NCBI GenBank assembly: GCA_030280995.1
Contig: JASXTE010000004.1
Span: 41,164,797-41,228,796 of the forward strand
Length of the DNA: 64,000 nucleotides
Direction: 5' to 3'
Source of the DNA: Hemileia vastatrix
Taxonomy: Eukaryota > Basidiomycota > Pucciniomycetes > Pucciniales > Zaghouaniaceae
Shown one piece after another: positions 1 to 10,300 of the stretch. The notes beneath the pieces were generated by a model that had not been told where the DNA came from, made no database searches, and saw only the letters and a list, made by a program, of their open reading frames with translations. The translations under genes were made by a program, and so were the position numbers. The stretch's first letter is position 1, and each line of letters starts with the position of its first letter.

Positions 1-1443
1 ATAATTAACAGAAAGTTTAGTATTATTTCTTAACTCATCACAATTGTCATCATGAATAGCTTGTAATGTAGAAACCTTTTTCTCAAGATCAGATTATTTA
101 TTCCTTAATTCAGGGATATAAGATAGTTGATCATTAATTTTAGCAATAGATAGAACATTTCTGTCCTCTTCTACTGAGCATTTATTACTCAAATTCTGGA
201 AATCAATTTTCAATTTTCTTAATTCACTGTGCAGAAGCTTATTGTCATTTTTCAAGGAAGTATTTTCATCCATGAGTGGCTTCATATCATTGATAAGTTT
301 ATTAAGATGATTATTTTTATCAGAGAGTGATCTGTGATCATTTCTAATAGACTTTTGCTGAGAAAGGATGGTATTTAAAGTATCTTTCAATTTGAAATAA
401 GCTGTGTCCTGGACAGAAGAACTCACTTTGAAGTGTAAATGTAAATTATTTAATCTATCATTCTCATGTTTTAATAAATCACTTAAAATTTTATCTTTGA
501 TAACATTAAAATCAGGAGAACCTTTCAATATTTCTTCAGAAGTTTTCTCAAGTAAAACATAAATCTCAGGAGCAACAGAATCATTTTTGATTGCAAGAGA
601 AGGATTAACTAAAGAAGTAGAGGTCAAATGTAATGGTTCATCAAAACAAAGTTTGCTTAGAACATCATTAGGGCTAGTAATTACAGGAAGTTGTCTTTTA
701 ATAGGTTTAACTGTTCTTTCACCATAGTCAATAAGATTACCTGTAGAAGAATTCTTATCAGTATAAATACCAAAATGTTTATCAACCAAATCACTTACCA
801 TGGAAGAGGAGGAAACTTCCCCTGAGCCTTCTTTCTTCTGCCTCCCTGATAAGGATGGGGCTGAGGAGATGGATGGTAGGTTTGTGTCCTGGATGGGCCA
901 GGGTGTTGAGCTGGTTGTTGAGCATTCTGCTGGTAATGGCTCATCAAGTAATCCCATTTCCACTGTTCCACTTGTAGAGTGTTTTGATTTTGGGTGGAGG
1001 AGCTGGGGGACTGAGAAGGTTGAGCCTGAAACTGAGGCTGACTGAGAGGCAACTGAGGAGGAGCCTGGGCCTGATTTTGGTTCCTGAGTTCCTGAACTTG
1101 ATCCCACAAGGTGTCTATTTTTGCCTTGTATTTCATGTTTTCTGTCTTCAGTTCTTTGATGTGACTGGACAGATTGCTGATTTGCTGGGACAGAGGAAGT
1201 TTTTTTATTCTGAAGCCTTTTGGAAGACCTTCTTGAGGTACTGGAGTTCTTACTTCCTTCTGTTGTGCTGGGGGAAGGGGGTTTGATTTGTTTACTTCTC
1301 CTATCATTTCCACATCCTGAATTATGTGAATTTTTCTTGTTAGCATAACATTTTTTATGTGCAAATTTAGAAGAACTCACAGTATCAGCATCATAATCAA
1401 TTTCAATTTCATCCACATTCAAATTTTCCATGGTTTCACTCAA
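1..1443 (-). pseudogene. broken coiled-coil protein gene, 5' part, runs off left edge
   Basis: The frame opens at an ATG at 1441-1443 and is open for 449 codons to a TAA at 94-96. Beyond that stop the same frame stays open to position 1 and keeps the same heptad-like, Asp/Asn/Lys/Leu-rich character, so the TAA looks like a nonsense change or the gene is decaying. Residues 1-40 are acidic, about 40-215 are Ser/Thr/Pro-rich and low complexity, and about 270-449 look helical and coiled-coil forming. I recognise no family. The middle overlaps a second long frame on the same strand (795-1364) that looks more protein-like, so this frame may be correct only at its two ends, joined by splicing or a frameshift. 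Element-encoded structural protein is possible; function unknown. Confidence 0.45.
795..1364 (-). CDS. overlapping ORF, coiled coil followed by Gln/Pro-rich tail
   Basis: A 189-codon open frame lies inside the larger minus-strand frame, shifted in phase. Residues about 50-95 form a plausible coiled coil (an Ile/Leu/Lys/Glu-rich stretch starting near LPLSQQISNLSSHIKEL). They are followed by a Gln/Pro/Ser-rich region and a basic end with GGRRKKAQGK. The other frame over the same DNA is bland Ser/Thr-rich sequence, which suggests that this one is the real coding frame here and that the true gene switches frame near both boundaries. Such a switch could be an intron, a frameshift mutation or genuine dual coding. 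No family recognised. Confidence 0.35.
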   Translation of the reverse strand: MHIKNVMLTRKIHIIQDVEMIGEVNKSNPLPPAQQKEVRTPVPQEGLPKGFRIKKLPLSQQISNLSSHIKELKTENMKYKAKIDTLWDQVQELRNQNQAQAPPQLPLSQPQFQAQPSQSPSSSTQNQNTLQVEQWKWDYLMSHYQQNAQQPAQHPGPSRTQTYHPSPQPHPYQGGRRKKAQGKFPPLPW

Positions 1444-1906
1444 TTTAGAAGAAATGTTTTATCTGTGGGATAAAAAAAAATCAAGTGGTTAATATGAAAT
1501 CACTGATTCAAAAGGTAATTAATTATTGTTTTTTATTATACTGTTTAATTTTGAAATCACAACAATGATAATAAAAATAAAATTGATTTAATTTAATAAT
1601 TTATTATTTCAATTGATTTGGATAATAAAATTTATTTAAAATTTCAAGATCTTTAAACAATAAGGTTTATTTATTATTATTTTGAATTTATCAACAACAA
1701 ACAATTTATTATTATTAGAAAAAAAATTTTCAAAGTAATAATAGAATTATTTATTATTTTAAATCCTAAAAACAATAAAGAAAAAGTATTATTTTAAAAT
1801 AATCAAACTTTAATTTATTATGTCAAATTTATTAAAACAATAAAAATTTAAATTTAAAGATTATTATTTATGTTATAAAACAATAATCAATAATAGAATT
1901 AAATTT

Positions 1907-2098
1907 GGGACTAAATACACTGAGTATTATTATTGTCAACCAAAAATAATTAATAATATTTATTGGGACTAAGTATAAAATACTATTTTGGTCAACCAAT
2001 AATACCAAATATTTAAGATAATTAATTAAATAATTTAAATAAAATATATGGCTTCTAGGACTAAGAGATAAACTCTATTATGGTCAACTAGGAATAAA
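1907..2098. repeat. three spaced copies of a GGACTAAG...GGTCAACCA motif
   Basis: About 40-bp units start near 1907, 1964 and 2057. Each has GGGACTAA or GGACTAAG, then an AT-rich stretch with TACTATT-like sequence, then GGTCAAC. They lie in AT-rich DNA upstream of the minus-strand gene. Read on the minus strand they resemble, in layout only, the 25-bp motif found in the gypsy elements. No coding sense. Confidence 0.5.
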
Positions 2099-3486
2099 AA
2101 AAAATATGATCACTTACACTCAGTGTTTCACCAATTAAGCCAAAAACACTGTTATTGCAATAAAAAATCTAGTATAATAGTTGAAAGTGGCAGAGATTGA
2201 CTTACAGTAGTGATTGTTAAATCACTTACAATATATATGACTTTAAAAAATATATAAACCTTATATTTAGCTCCCCGGTTCGATTCACGGTCGCGGAAAA
2301 AGTTCACCTTTTTGCGCAAGTGGTCCATGCGTTTTGACGTTCGTCCAAAATGGTCATCAAGCTTTGATTTGTTGTTTGTAAAGGCCCTCAAGTATTGGCG
2401 CGGTTGTCTAGAAGGTGGAAGAAGAAAGAAGAAAAAGGAGAAAGGGACACAAGAAGACAAAGAATGGAAAGAGGAAAAGAGGGAAGGACGCAAATAAGGG
2501 AAAAAAGGATCTAATGTATAAGGTGAGTAGTCTTAATATTATTGTAATGTAAGTATTTTAATTTCAATGCACAGCAGTTAAGTATTATAGTTTAATGTTC
2601 TTACCACAACCTTAAGATTTTGTATATAGTATTTTTTTATTTTATTTCAACTAAAATGTATTACTAGTTAAAAGAAAAAGAATCAATACATGTATAAAAA
2701 ATATATAAGTGTAAGTAAATTGTAAATATGTAAGTGATGCAGCTGAAGGGGGTTCCCAAGGCCCTTATATAGCCAAGGGGCCCTCTGAAGCGCCACAAGA
2801 GTAAATACAATAATTTATGAGTAAATGTAAGGGGTGAGAAATAAAAAATGTACTAATTTGTTTAAATGCAGTAGTCAATATTTCACCAGTATTAATTCCC
2901 CCTGGATATTACGCATAAGTAAGTACAAGACATATAAAAAATAACTAATTTAATTTAAAATAAGTATTATGCAGTACTATTTTATAGTGGAATGTAATTT
3001 ATTACTATTTTAATTCATACAATTAATATAAGTAATTATTTTAGATTAAAATATGAGAATGTAATTAGTTTAAATGTTTTAATAAATTTAATTACATAAT
3101 TTTGAGCCACAGAAGCGCCCAAAAATCAGGAATAATAATGTATAAATTATTATAAGGGTCTAATAATTAATTAATATTATTATAAGTCAACATTTTGCCT
3201 TATAAGTATAATATAATATTATAATTAATTAATTATTATTTTATAATTATTTAAATACATAAGAATGCGCCCAATTTTTATAGAATAGAATATAATTTAT
3301 GTTTATTTTAATAGTATATAATTAATAACATAATAAAATAAATATAACCCTTCTTTTAATTTTATTTAATAAGGTAATTTGTACTTAATTTTATTATGCA
3401 ATAAAATATAAATTTATATACATAAAAAGCATAAATTTTCGCCCTCTTTCAGGTCCAATGACTTAACATAAGTTTTACTGGGCTCC
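2099..3486. other. AT-rich stretch without a recognisable gene
   Basis: Only short frames with no family resemblance are present. A purine-rich tract lies at 2410-2495. A GGTTCGATTC string at 2277-2286 resembles a pol III B box but has no tRNA-like fold around it. Runs of TTATTA and ATAATT dominate the rest. Confidence 0.6.
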
Positions 3487-3800
3487 TGGTACAGCCTGGC
3501 TGACAATACATATCAATTAGTACTTTTATAAGTCTTTTGAGTAGTATCTGAATTATTTAAAATCTATTTTTCTACAAACTAAAAAAGATTGTAAGCCATA
3601 TATAAAAATAGTGAGAATTATATTACTGAGACCTTTATTTTGAATTATATTTTACTATTTGTTGGATTTACACTACGGTATTCATATAGGACCATATAAA
3701 TCTTCTAGACAAAGACTTTCCAAGCTAGTTCATGTCCTTTTGGTTGATCTTAGCCTGACAATTTCTGTTTTTAATGGTATCTGGGGATATTGATGAAATA
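3487..3800 (+). repeat. old dispersed repeat, inverted relative to 22860-23155
   Basis: The reverse complement of this stretch matches 22860-23155 over about 260 bp, with shared blocks such as TATGGTCCTATATGAATA, GGTCTCAGTAA and TATATGGCTTACAATCTT. The other copy sits in the antisense gene region of gypsy-1, so this is probably a scrap of the same element family in the opposite orientation. It is heavily diverged and has no open frame. Confidence 0.5.
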
Positions 3801-4613
3801 TTATGATGTAATATCTTCCCCTTATTATTTAATACTGCTATTTTTAGCTTTTGAACATTCAGAAACTTTATTTTTTGTATATTTTGGTCATGGGACCCTG
3901 AGGAAAGGTAAAAATGTTTTATTTTGGGGGAAAGACACACCTTTAGGGTTATTAAAGTGGAGAAAAGAAAATTAATGGTTTGATAAACTCCATAGGGGTG
4001 AAATATACATTTTTTAGGCTCTCCCTATTTATTACACTTAATTTAGTTTATCCTAGGCTATTTTTGAGTGCGGAATACTTATAATGCAGGATATAAAGGT
4101 TATAGTTTAAGATTTCATGGGCTTATGAGGCTATGTAACAGGTTTCAAAGTGTATTCTTAATATTTTCACTAAAAATAAATGATTTTTGGTAATATGGAG
4201 GTTTATTTTGAGTATATATGCAGTGAAAATTGCTCATATCAGTTCAATTATACAAAATACAATGGAAGTTGGCTAGGGGTGAAGGGTTAAATTTTCTGTA
4301 GTGCTTCATACATTCATTAACCATTGTAAATGGTAGAAACTCTATAAAAATTACAATAAATCTACCTAAAAGTTCTTTTTTTTGCATTACATGATTGAAT
4401 ACTGAATACTTGAAATTTTGGTGGGATTTATAAATGCTGGCACTACAAATCATGAGGAAAGGGTGAAAAAAATTATTTAAAAAAAAGATAGAAAATGATT
4501 AAAGCACAAAAGATCATCAAAGAAAATATTTGAAGCTGTGGAATTCATTTTTCTTAATCATCATCAAAATTTTTATAATAAAATTAAAAAATTATTGCAA
4601 AATGTTTATATTA
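3801..4613. other. no gene seen
   Basis: Low-complexity AT-rich DNA with only short frames that lack protein-like composition. Confidence 0.6.
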
Positions 4614-4738
4614 GGGGGTATTAGAGTTAGAAACCTTCCATTTGAAGCTCCCCATATGTACAAAAAATAAATTATATTTTTTATTTTATATATGGCATAT
4701 ATTTTCTTAAAAATATTTCTACTTATTAGGGGGTGTCA
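4614..4738 (+). mobile_element. single terminal repeat of a GGGGGTATC-type transposon
   Basis: GGGGGTATTAGAGTTAGAAA at 4614 matches the ends of the small element at 52544-52744 and the left end at 61468. It is preceded by TTA. No matching right end was found nearby, so it is a fragment abutting the next element end at 4739. Confidence 0.4.
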
Positions 4739-5310
4739 GTTCTGGAAAATTCACACTAAAAAATCTGCACTTATTTAAGTGCAGATTTCCAAAACACACT
4801 AGCCCCAACACTGGTGGATTTCAAATTGAAATAAGTAACTTATTTCACTTAAATCTGCATGTTCTCAACCAAAAGTGCTGATTTCACCATAATGTCCCAT
4901 ATCACTGATTTTTAAGAATCATCCCATTCATACACAGCACTCCACAGTATAACACTTCATAACTCAAAAAATTGTACATCATTTACATTTTTACACCATA
5001 TAAGAGTCATGCCTTCTTCACTCTCAAATTGTGATAAGCTACATCAAGCAATGACCTTCATAGCTCTTGATCTCCTCTTGGACTCTGATTGTGATTCTGA
5101 TTTCGATATTGAAGAAGGTTTTCTTTTTTTATCAAAAATGGACAGGAAACATTACCTTCTTCCAAGAAAGGCTCAAGTACTTCATAACTTGAGTACACCA
5201 TCAAAACACTTCTTAACCTATCTGTACCCAGTTTTAGAAATCTTTTCAGGACTTCTGAGTAATTTTTCCTTAGAATGGTTATTCTTATTTGCATATTGAC
5301 TTTGATTTTA
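4739..5310 (+). mobile_element. left end (L1) of a PIF/Harbinger-like element
   Basis: It starts with GGGGGTGTCAGTTCTGG preceded by TTA and continues through subterminal repeats of AAATCTGCACTTA into the transposase N-terminus. The reverse complement of 10300-10607 matches nearly the whole stretch, so the two are ends of the same family. The expected 3-bp TWA-type target duplication cannot be paired between them (TTA left, TAA right), so they may not belong to one insertion. Confidence 0.6.
5009..5296 (+). pseudogene. PIF/Harbinger-like transposase, N-terminal fragment
   Basis: The frame begins MPSSLSNCDKLHQAMTF and is closely similar to the minus-strand copy starting at 10300. After about residue 60 it shifts by one frame relative to that copy and soon ends, leaving only the region upstream of the catalytic domain. 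No DDE residues remain. Homology between the two copies breaks near 5300, where an unrelated duplicated block begins. It cannot make a working transposase. The family call rests on the partner copy, which carries the GFVDGT catalytic motif. Confidence 0.6.
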
Positions 5311-6345
5311 AATTTTCTGTTATAGTCTCTTTCTTTAAGTCTCTTTGTTTTTCTTCATCATCTCAACATGAAATCACATACTTTCTGCAATTGCATAGTT
5401 TTTCAGTCATTCTTTTTTTTCTTTCATTACTTGTATCCATTTCCTCCTCTCCTCTTTCATTCCTCAAATAATTTGAAGTCAATTTTTTTCTCAACTCATC
5501 TCTCCAGATAATTCATTTTTTCATTTTTCCTTACATATTTTCCAATTAATTTTTTTTATAAATTTTTTAGTAAGTGTTTATCTTTTTATTTTAAAAGTAA
5601 AATTAACCTTTTTCCTTCTTTCCCTCTTTTCTTTACTTTTTTAGCTCTATCATCCTACTCTTCATCCCTCCTTGGCTTGGTCATTATTCCCCCTTTCTCC
5701 TATTTCACTTTTTTTTGGTTCCATGTCATTGTAACACATACGATGCACATTCTTTAAGCATTTAAATTTCTCCATATTCAATTTCTCCCAAATTCCAACT
5801 TCACCCTTTCTCACACTATTTTTCCTACCTTTCAATTCAGGTAAGTTTAATATCCTTTTTTCATTTCTATGTAATATCTAATCCTTTCTATAAAAATTTC
5901 ATACTTAAATATATGTGGTACTCATATCTGGATAAAAGTGGACTTATATAACTCCTCATGTTGTCATTTTTATTATCACTTTTCAAGTTTTTGAAAAGTT
6001 TTGAGGTTCAGACTTGGAATTAGGGCTAGATTTATTTGAATCCAATGTCCTTTTAACTGAAGATTCTACTGAAGGCTATCTTCTATTTCCCACAAACAGA
6101 TTTGAATTTGGTTCTGTGGTTGCTGAGATATTGATCTTTAAAGTTGAGCCTTTTCTTCCCAATTTAACTTTTTTTATTTCATTCTTTATATAAAAAATTA
6201 GGTTTAAGTTTATTTGAATCACATTTCCTTTAATTAAAGACTCTCCTGAAGCTAATATTTTATTTCCCACAAAAAATTTTGAATTAGGTTCAGTGGTTTC
6301 TGAGATTTTTAACTTTGAAGTTGAGCGTTTTTTTTCCTAATTTCA
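5300..6345. repeat. 1 kb block, copy 1 of a direct duplication
   Basis: This stretch matches 7400-8465 in order, from a shared CTCAACATGAAAT segment to a shared GAAGTTGAGC segment near 6325. Both copies end in two successive units of about 180 bp, each containing ATTAGGGCTAGATTTATT-like sequence, CTGAAGATTCT and a TTTCCCACAAACAG box. It has pyrimidine-rich tracts and AG dinucleotides that could be intronic, and probably represents the 5' non-coding part of the Tet-like oxygenase gene unit, as it lies just before that gene in copy 2. Confidence 0.6.
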
Positions 6346-6450
6346 TGTTTATTTATTTCATAATGCATAACATAATGTTTACATCATGCATTTATCCTTC
6401 CAGATTCCTCAAACTACCTTTCTCTTTGCTTATCATTCTGCCCTTACATC

Positions 6451-6700
6451 CACCACACAATATGGGGGGTGGACTTGCTAGCGAGTCCGCAGCCTTGGAC
6501 CCAAACTCACCACAGGTTGAACACACATTGAGCTATTGATAAAGGAACCATACAGTCAGGGATGAACACCACTCAGCAGAACAGTTTTAGGTGTGTTTTC
6601 AAGTATATTTAAGTATGGGTTCAGTATGAGTTCAGTCTGAGTTCCATCTGAGTTCAGGTTGAGGACTTGCTAGCAAGTCCACCCCCTATATTGTGTAGTG
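6451..6700. mobile_element. CACTA-like MITE, 250 bp
   Basis: The ends are CACCACACAATAT on the left and, read inward from the right, CACTACACAATAT. Both are followed by a G-rich stretch and a GGACTTGCTAGC-centred palindrome. A 3-bp duplication ATC flanks it (6448-6450 and 6701-6703). CACTA-type termini with 3-bp duplications are typical of the CMC/EnSpm superfamily. No coding capacity; a short internal relative of the 887-bp elements. Confidence 0.75.
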
Positions 6701-6846
6701 ATCAAGGTGCATTTTTTTTCTTTTTCTTACCATTTTCATATGTGTAACCCTTCACTCATTTTTGCTTCTCTTATCAGATCAGTCAAAAGTTAGTCCAACA
6801 AAAAAACAAGGTAAAAAAAGAAGGTAAAATTATAATAAAATTAATA

Positions 6847-7399
6847 GGGGGTGTCAGTTCTGGCAAATCCGCACTTAACTTAAGTGCGGATTTCAAACCA
6901 AATCAGCACTTACAAATCAGCACTTAAATTTTGCAAAAAAGTCACTTATTTCAAAAAAGGGTGTCATTTATGACCTCAAATCAACACTTTTTTACCGTTT
7001 TTTTTCACAACCACATTTTGGCCACAAAACATCCCTTCCTTTCTTACCCCATCCCTGTCACATGTGACACACTGACCTTCCTCGCTACCTACCCATCAAT
7101 CCTCGGCACACACCCCTTCCTGACATTTTCAATATTTTGACCAGGCATGTTTACATTCTTTTTTACTTATTTCTTCTACTTCTTAATCTTTTTTCTATGG
7201 GTGTCAGTTCTGACCTCAAATCAGCACTTTTTTTGTGTTTATTGTTTTTCAAAACCACATGTTGGTCACATCATCCCTTTCTTTCCCATACCATTTTGTA
7301 CTCTCCAAATGTCCTCTTTGTGTACTTCATTCACTTGGGTTGGTATTTTGGTTTGTTGCATATTCATTTTTTTTGGAATTTACGGTGAATTTTTTTTTT
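6847..7399 (+). mobile_element. left end (L2) of a PIF/Harbinger-like element
   Basis: It begins GGGGGTGTCAGTTCTGG after ATA, with a near-perfect palindrome AAATCCGCACTTA / TAAGTGCGGATTT just inside. The following 300 bp match the reverse complement of 11521-11835, including the GACCTCAAATCA segment, so L2 pairs best with R2. A second, partial copy of the same subterminal sequence starts near 7200. Confidence 0.6.
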
Positions 7400-8465
7400 T
7401 TGGATGGCTCATTGGTTTTCTTTCACCAGCTCAACATGAAATTGCATATTTTCTGAAATCGCATATTTTGTCAGTGAATTTTTTTTTCATTCATCCCTCA
7501 TATCCTTTTCCTATTCTCCTCCAACATCCCTCAAACAATTTGGTTTCATTCATTTTGTCATCTCATCTCTCCAGGTAAGTCACTTTATTCTTTTTTTTTG
7601 ATTTTTTTATTACTAATTATAATTTTTTTTGTTTTTTTCTGTTTATTTTATTTTTTTTATCTAAATTTTTTTTGTAAGTGGTTATTTTGGATTTCAATGG
7701 TATAATTAACCTTTTTTTTCTCTCCCTCTTTACATTCTTTTTTAGCTCTATCACCCTACTCTTCATCCCTCCTTGGCATGGTCATTATCCCCCCTTTCCC
7801 TTATTTCACTTTTTTTTGGCTCCATTTCATTGAAACACATACATTGCACATTCTTTATGCATTTCACTTACTCCATATTCAATTTCCCCACAATTCCAAC
7901 ATCAATCTTTCTCACTCTATTTTTCCTACTTTTCAATCAAGGTAAGTTTCATCTCCTTTTTTTCATGCCTATATGATATCTCATTCCTTTTATGAAAAGT
8001 TCATACTTAAATATATGTATGACTCTTATCTGGATAACAGTGAACTTATAAAAATCCTTTTGATCTCATCTTCATTACCACTTTTCAAGTTTTTGTAAAA
8101 TTTTGAAAATCAGACTCGGAATTAGGGTTAGGTTTATTCAAATCTAATGTTCTTTTTACTGAAGATTCTCCTGAAGGCTACCTTTCATTTCCCACAAACA
8201 GATTTGAATTTGATTCAGTGGTTGCTGAGATATTGACTGTTAAAGTTGAGCCTTTTTTTTCCCAATTTAAATTTTTATTTCATTTTTTATGTAACAAATT
8301 AGGGTTAGGTTTATTTAAATCACATGTCCTTTAACTGAAGATTCTACTAAAGCATATCTTTCATTTCCCACAAACAGGTTTGAATTAGGTTCAGTGGTTG
8401 CTGAGATTTGACCTTTGAAGTTGAGCCTTTTTTCCAAATTTCACTTGTCTTATTTCACATTTTTA
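7400..8465. repeat. 1 kb block, copy 2 of a direct duplication
   Basis: Second copy of the block at 5300-6345, again ending in two 180-bp units (about 8100-8460). It lies immediately upstream of the Tet-like oxygenase relic. Frames within it are pyrimidine-tract artefacts rich in Phe and Leu. Confidence 0.6.
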
Positions 8466-8544
8466 TATTGCATATTTAGAGGATAAGGATTCTGAAACTC
8501 TTATATGATTATTATCTAGGCATTTCAATTATATATGCATATAT

Positions 8545-9165
8545 TTGTTGCTCAAGAATATCACTAAAGCTCAAAAAGATGAAGATTTTTGCTTATGGGA
8601 CTCTCTACCTTCCTTTAACTCTTTTCTTGCTCTTCAACTCAAAAAGCACTGTAATAAAGCATTTGAAAAAAATCATGAACTTGCAACCAAAGTTGGAATA
8701 CCGAATTGGTGTGACTCCGAATGGGAAGATATCAGCCACGAATATCTTTTATTTTCTAATGTTATTATCACTCATTCTGGATTTCACAATAAAATTCACA
8801 CCAATACCAAGGACACCAATTTTCTTACTTTTGGTATATTCTCATATATCAAACTGATTACTGGCCAACCAATACCATCTCCAGCTAAAATCAAATGACA
8901 TGGTTTATATTTTTCAGACCACCGGTGCATCATTGATTTTGGTTTGGGAAATGGTATCATCAAAACTATTTGGAATTCTTCTAAGGATAATCATCAAACG
9001 ACCAAAGCTCCTCCTGGTTTGGAATCCTGTCAAGATTTAACATATTTTGGTTGCTCATTTCAAATCAGTCATAAGTTGATTCAAAGAATCAATAAGGTAA
9101 TGAAAGAAGGTAAAGTTAATCGATTTAAAAAAACTTTATTTAGATCCAAAAAGTATGGGGATTAG
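8545..9165 (+). pseudogene. Tet-like 2OG-Fe(II) oxygenase domain protein, decayed
   Basis: A single frame runs 207 codons with one internal TGA at 8896-8898 (before HGLYFSDHRC), most simply a former CGA. I recognise the fold family from the order of motifs seen in rust Tet-like oxygenases: SGFHNKIHTNTKD, TFGIFSYI, TGQPIP, DFGLGNGIIKTIWNSSKDNH and FGCSFQIS. The expected iron-binding H-x-D appears as H-T-N (residues 85-87), so the Asp is lost. The Arg usually found just before the final FG(C/S)S segment is a Tyr here (LTYFGCS). The distal His is present (DNHQTT). The N-terminus is uncertain; the ATG used is only the first in frame. It sits between PIF/Harbinger-like ends and is preceded by a duplicated 1 kb block. 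Predicted inactive. Confidence 0.6.
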
Positions 9166-9470
9166 AGTTGTCATCGAAAATTTTATATTTTTTCGTAAAT
9201 TTTTAATAAATATTTTTTATGTATCAATTTCCTCAACTAAAGTAATGGGCCCACGACTTTTTGTTGTATAAATGGTAATCATGATAACATTTATTTGTTT
9301 CATGGGGCTCCTCTAGCCTATACCTGTGGAAAGTCCCAAACTTTTGTTTCTAGATTTGATCTGCATTTTGGCTTGAGGGATTGTCATTACTTTAAACTAG
9401 GGAAAGTGATATATATTAGATATTTATTTAATAATTTACGTAATTATATTAAATTTAGATAACTTCCACC
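9147..9470 (+). repeat. 3' flank of the oxygenase relic, copy 1
   Basis: It matches 10618-10990 in the same orientation, with shared blocks CCTATACCTGTGGAAAGTCC and TTTGGCTTGAGG. The unit is therefore the tail of a repeated gene unit, with a reversed Harbinger fragment placed between the two copies. Confidence 0.6.
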
Positions 9471-9645
9471 ACTTACTTCAATAAAATGCAGGGGGTGGTA
9501 TTGCCAAATTTTTAAATCTGACATGTGAAATTGATGACTTTGAAAAATTTTGGTGATATCCACCCCTTGCTTCAATAAAATGCAGGGGAGAGTATTGCCA
9601 ATTTTTTAAAACAGATATAGAATTTTTTTGACTTGTAAATATTTT
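9470..9645. repeat. minisatellite of about 97-bp units at the transposase 3' end
   Basis: Nearly two units share CTTCAATAAAATGCAGGGG, then TATTGCCAA and ATTTTGGTGA. The same unit type, in reverse orientation, occurs three times at 63440-63780 behind the Myb-like gene, and once near 10960. It seems to mark the junction between two convergent genes of the Harbinger-like family. Confidence 0.65.
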
Positions 9646-10300
9646 GGTGAAAATTTTTGACGGGAATGTGAAAGTAATTGTTTCCACCTTGAGCAGGTTT
9701 CTGGCTCAAAGGAATAGCAGTACCATCAACAAAACCAATACATCCTGGGAAGCCCTCTACTTGCATAACCTGAGATGATTCAAGTCGCTCTTCTTTTGTT
9801 GGCTAGGTGAGAAGTTGAGATTACAAGGAGTTGATGGCAGTGATACATTGTTTGGTATAAGTGTTAACTGAACCATACCCTAAATTAAAGACATTTTCTA
9901 AACATTTCAAAGCGGCTCCATTACCATTTGAACCCAAATGACATAGTGTGATGGCCAATTGAATTGAAGGATGTTGTTGTTCTTTTTGAGAATTATTGTG
10001 AAATATGAGATGATCCTGAATAAGCTCAAGAAATTTAAGGAAACATTCCTCAGAAGTCCTGAACAGCTGTCTAAAACTGGGTGTAGATAGTTTAAGATGT
10101 GTTTGGATGGTGTACTTGGGGGTATGAAGTACTTGAGGCTTTCTGGGAAGAAGGTAACTTTTTGTGGCCATTTTTGATAAAAAGACAAAATCTTCTTCTA
10201 GATCAGAATCAGAATTGCAATCAGAGTCCAAGAGCAGTTCAAGAGCCATGAAAGTCATTGCTTTATGTAATTTATCATAATTTGAAAGTGAGGAAGGCAT
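9572..10300 (-). pseudogene. PIF/Harbinger-like transposase, N-terminal half with first catalytic Asp
   Basis: One frame from the ATG at 10298-10300 carries an Asp/Glu-rich N-terminal segment and a helical region. Downstream lies GFPGCIGFVDGTAIPLSQKP, the DDE_Tnp_4-type motif with the first catalytic Asp. Two in-frame stops interrupt it, TAA at 9821 and a TAG a few codons later. The frame then runs into the 97-bp minisatellite, so the second Asp and the Glu are missing. The start is supported by the similar copy at 5009. It reads from the R1 terminal repeat inward, the layout expected for the right-hand gene of this two-gene transposon type. Not functional. Confidence 0.7.

Noticed and set aside
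2277..2300. GGTTCGATTC resembling a tRNA B box
   Set aside because: The surrounding bases do not form a T arm or acceptor stem and no A box was seen upstream, so neither a tRNA nor a clear SINE is supported.
9470..9645. Direct repeats as a possible CRISPR array
   Set aside because: Units are about 97 bp without constant short repeats and variable spacers, and the genome is eukaryotic.
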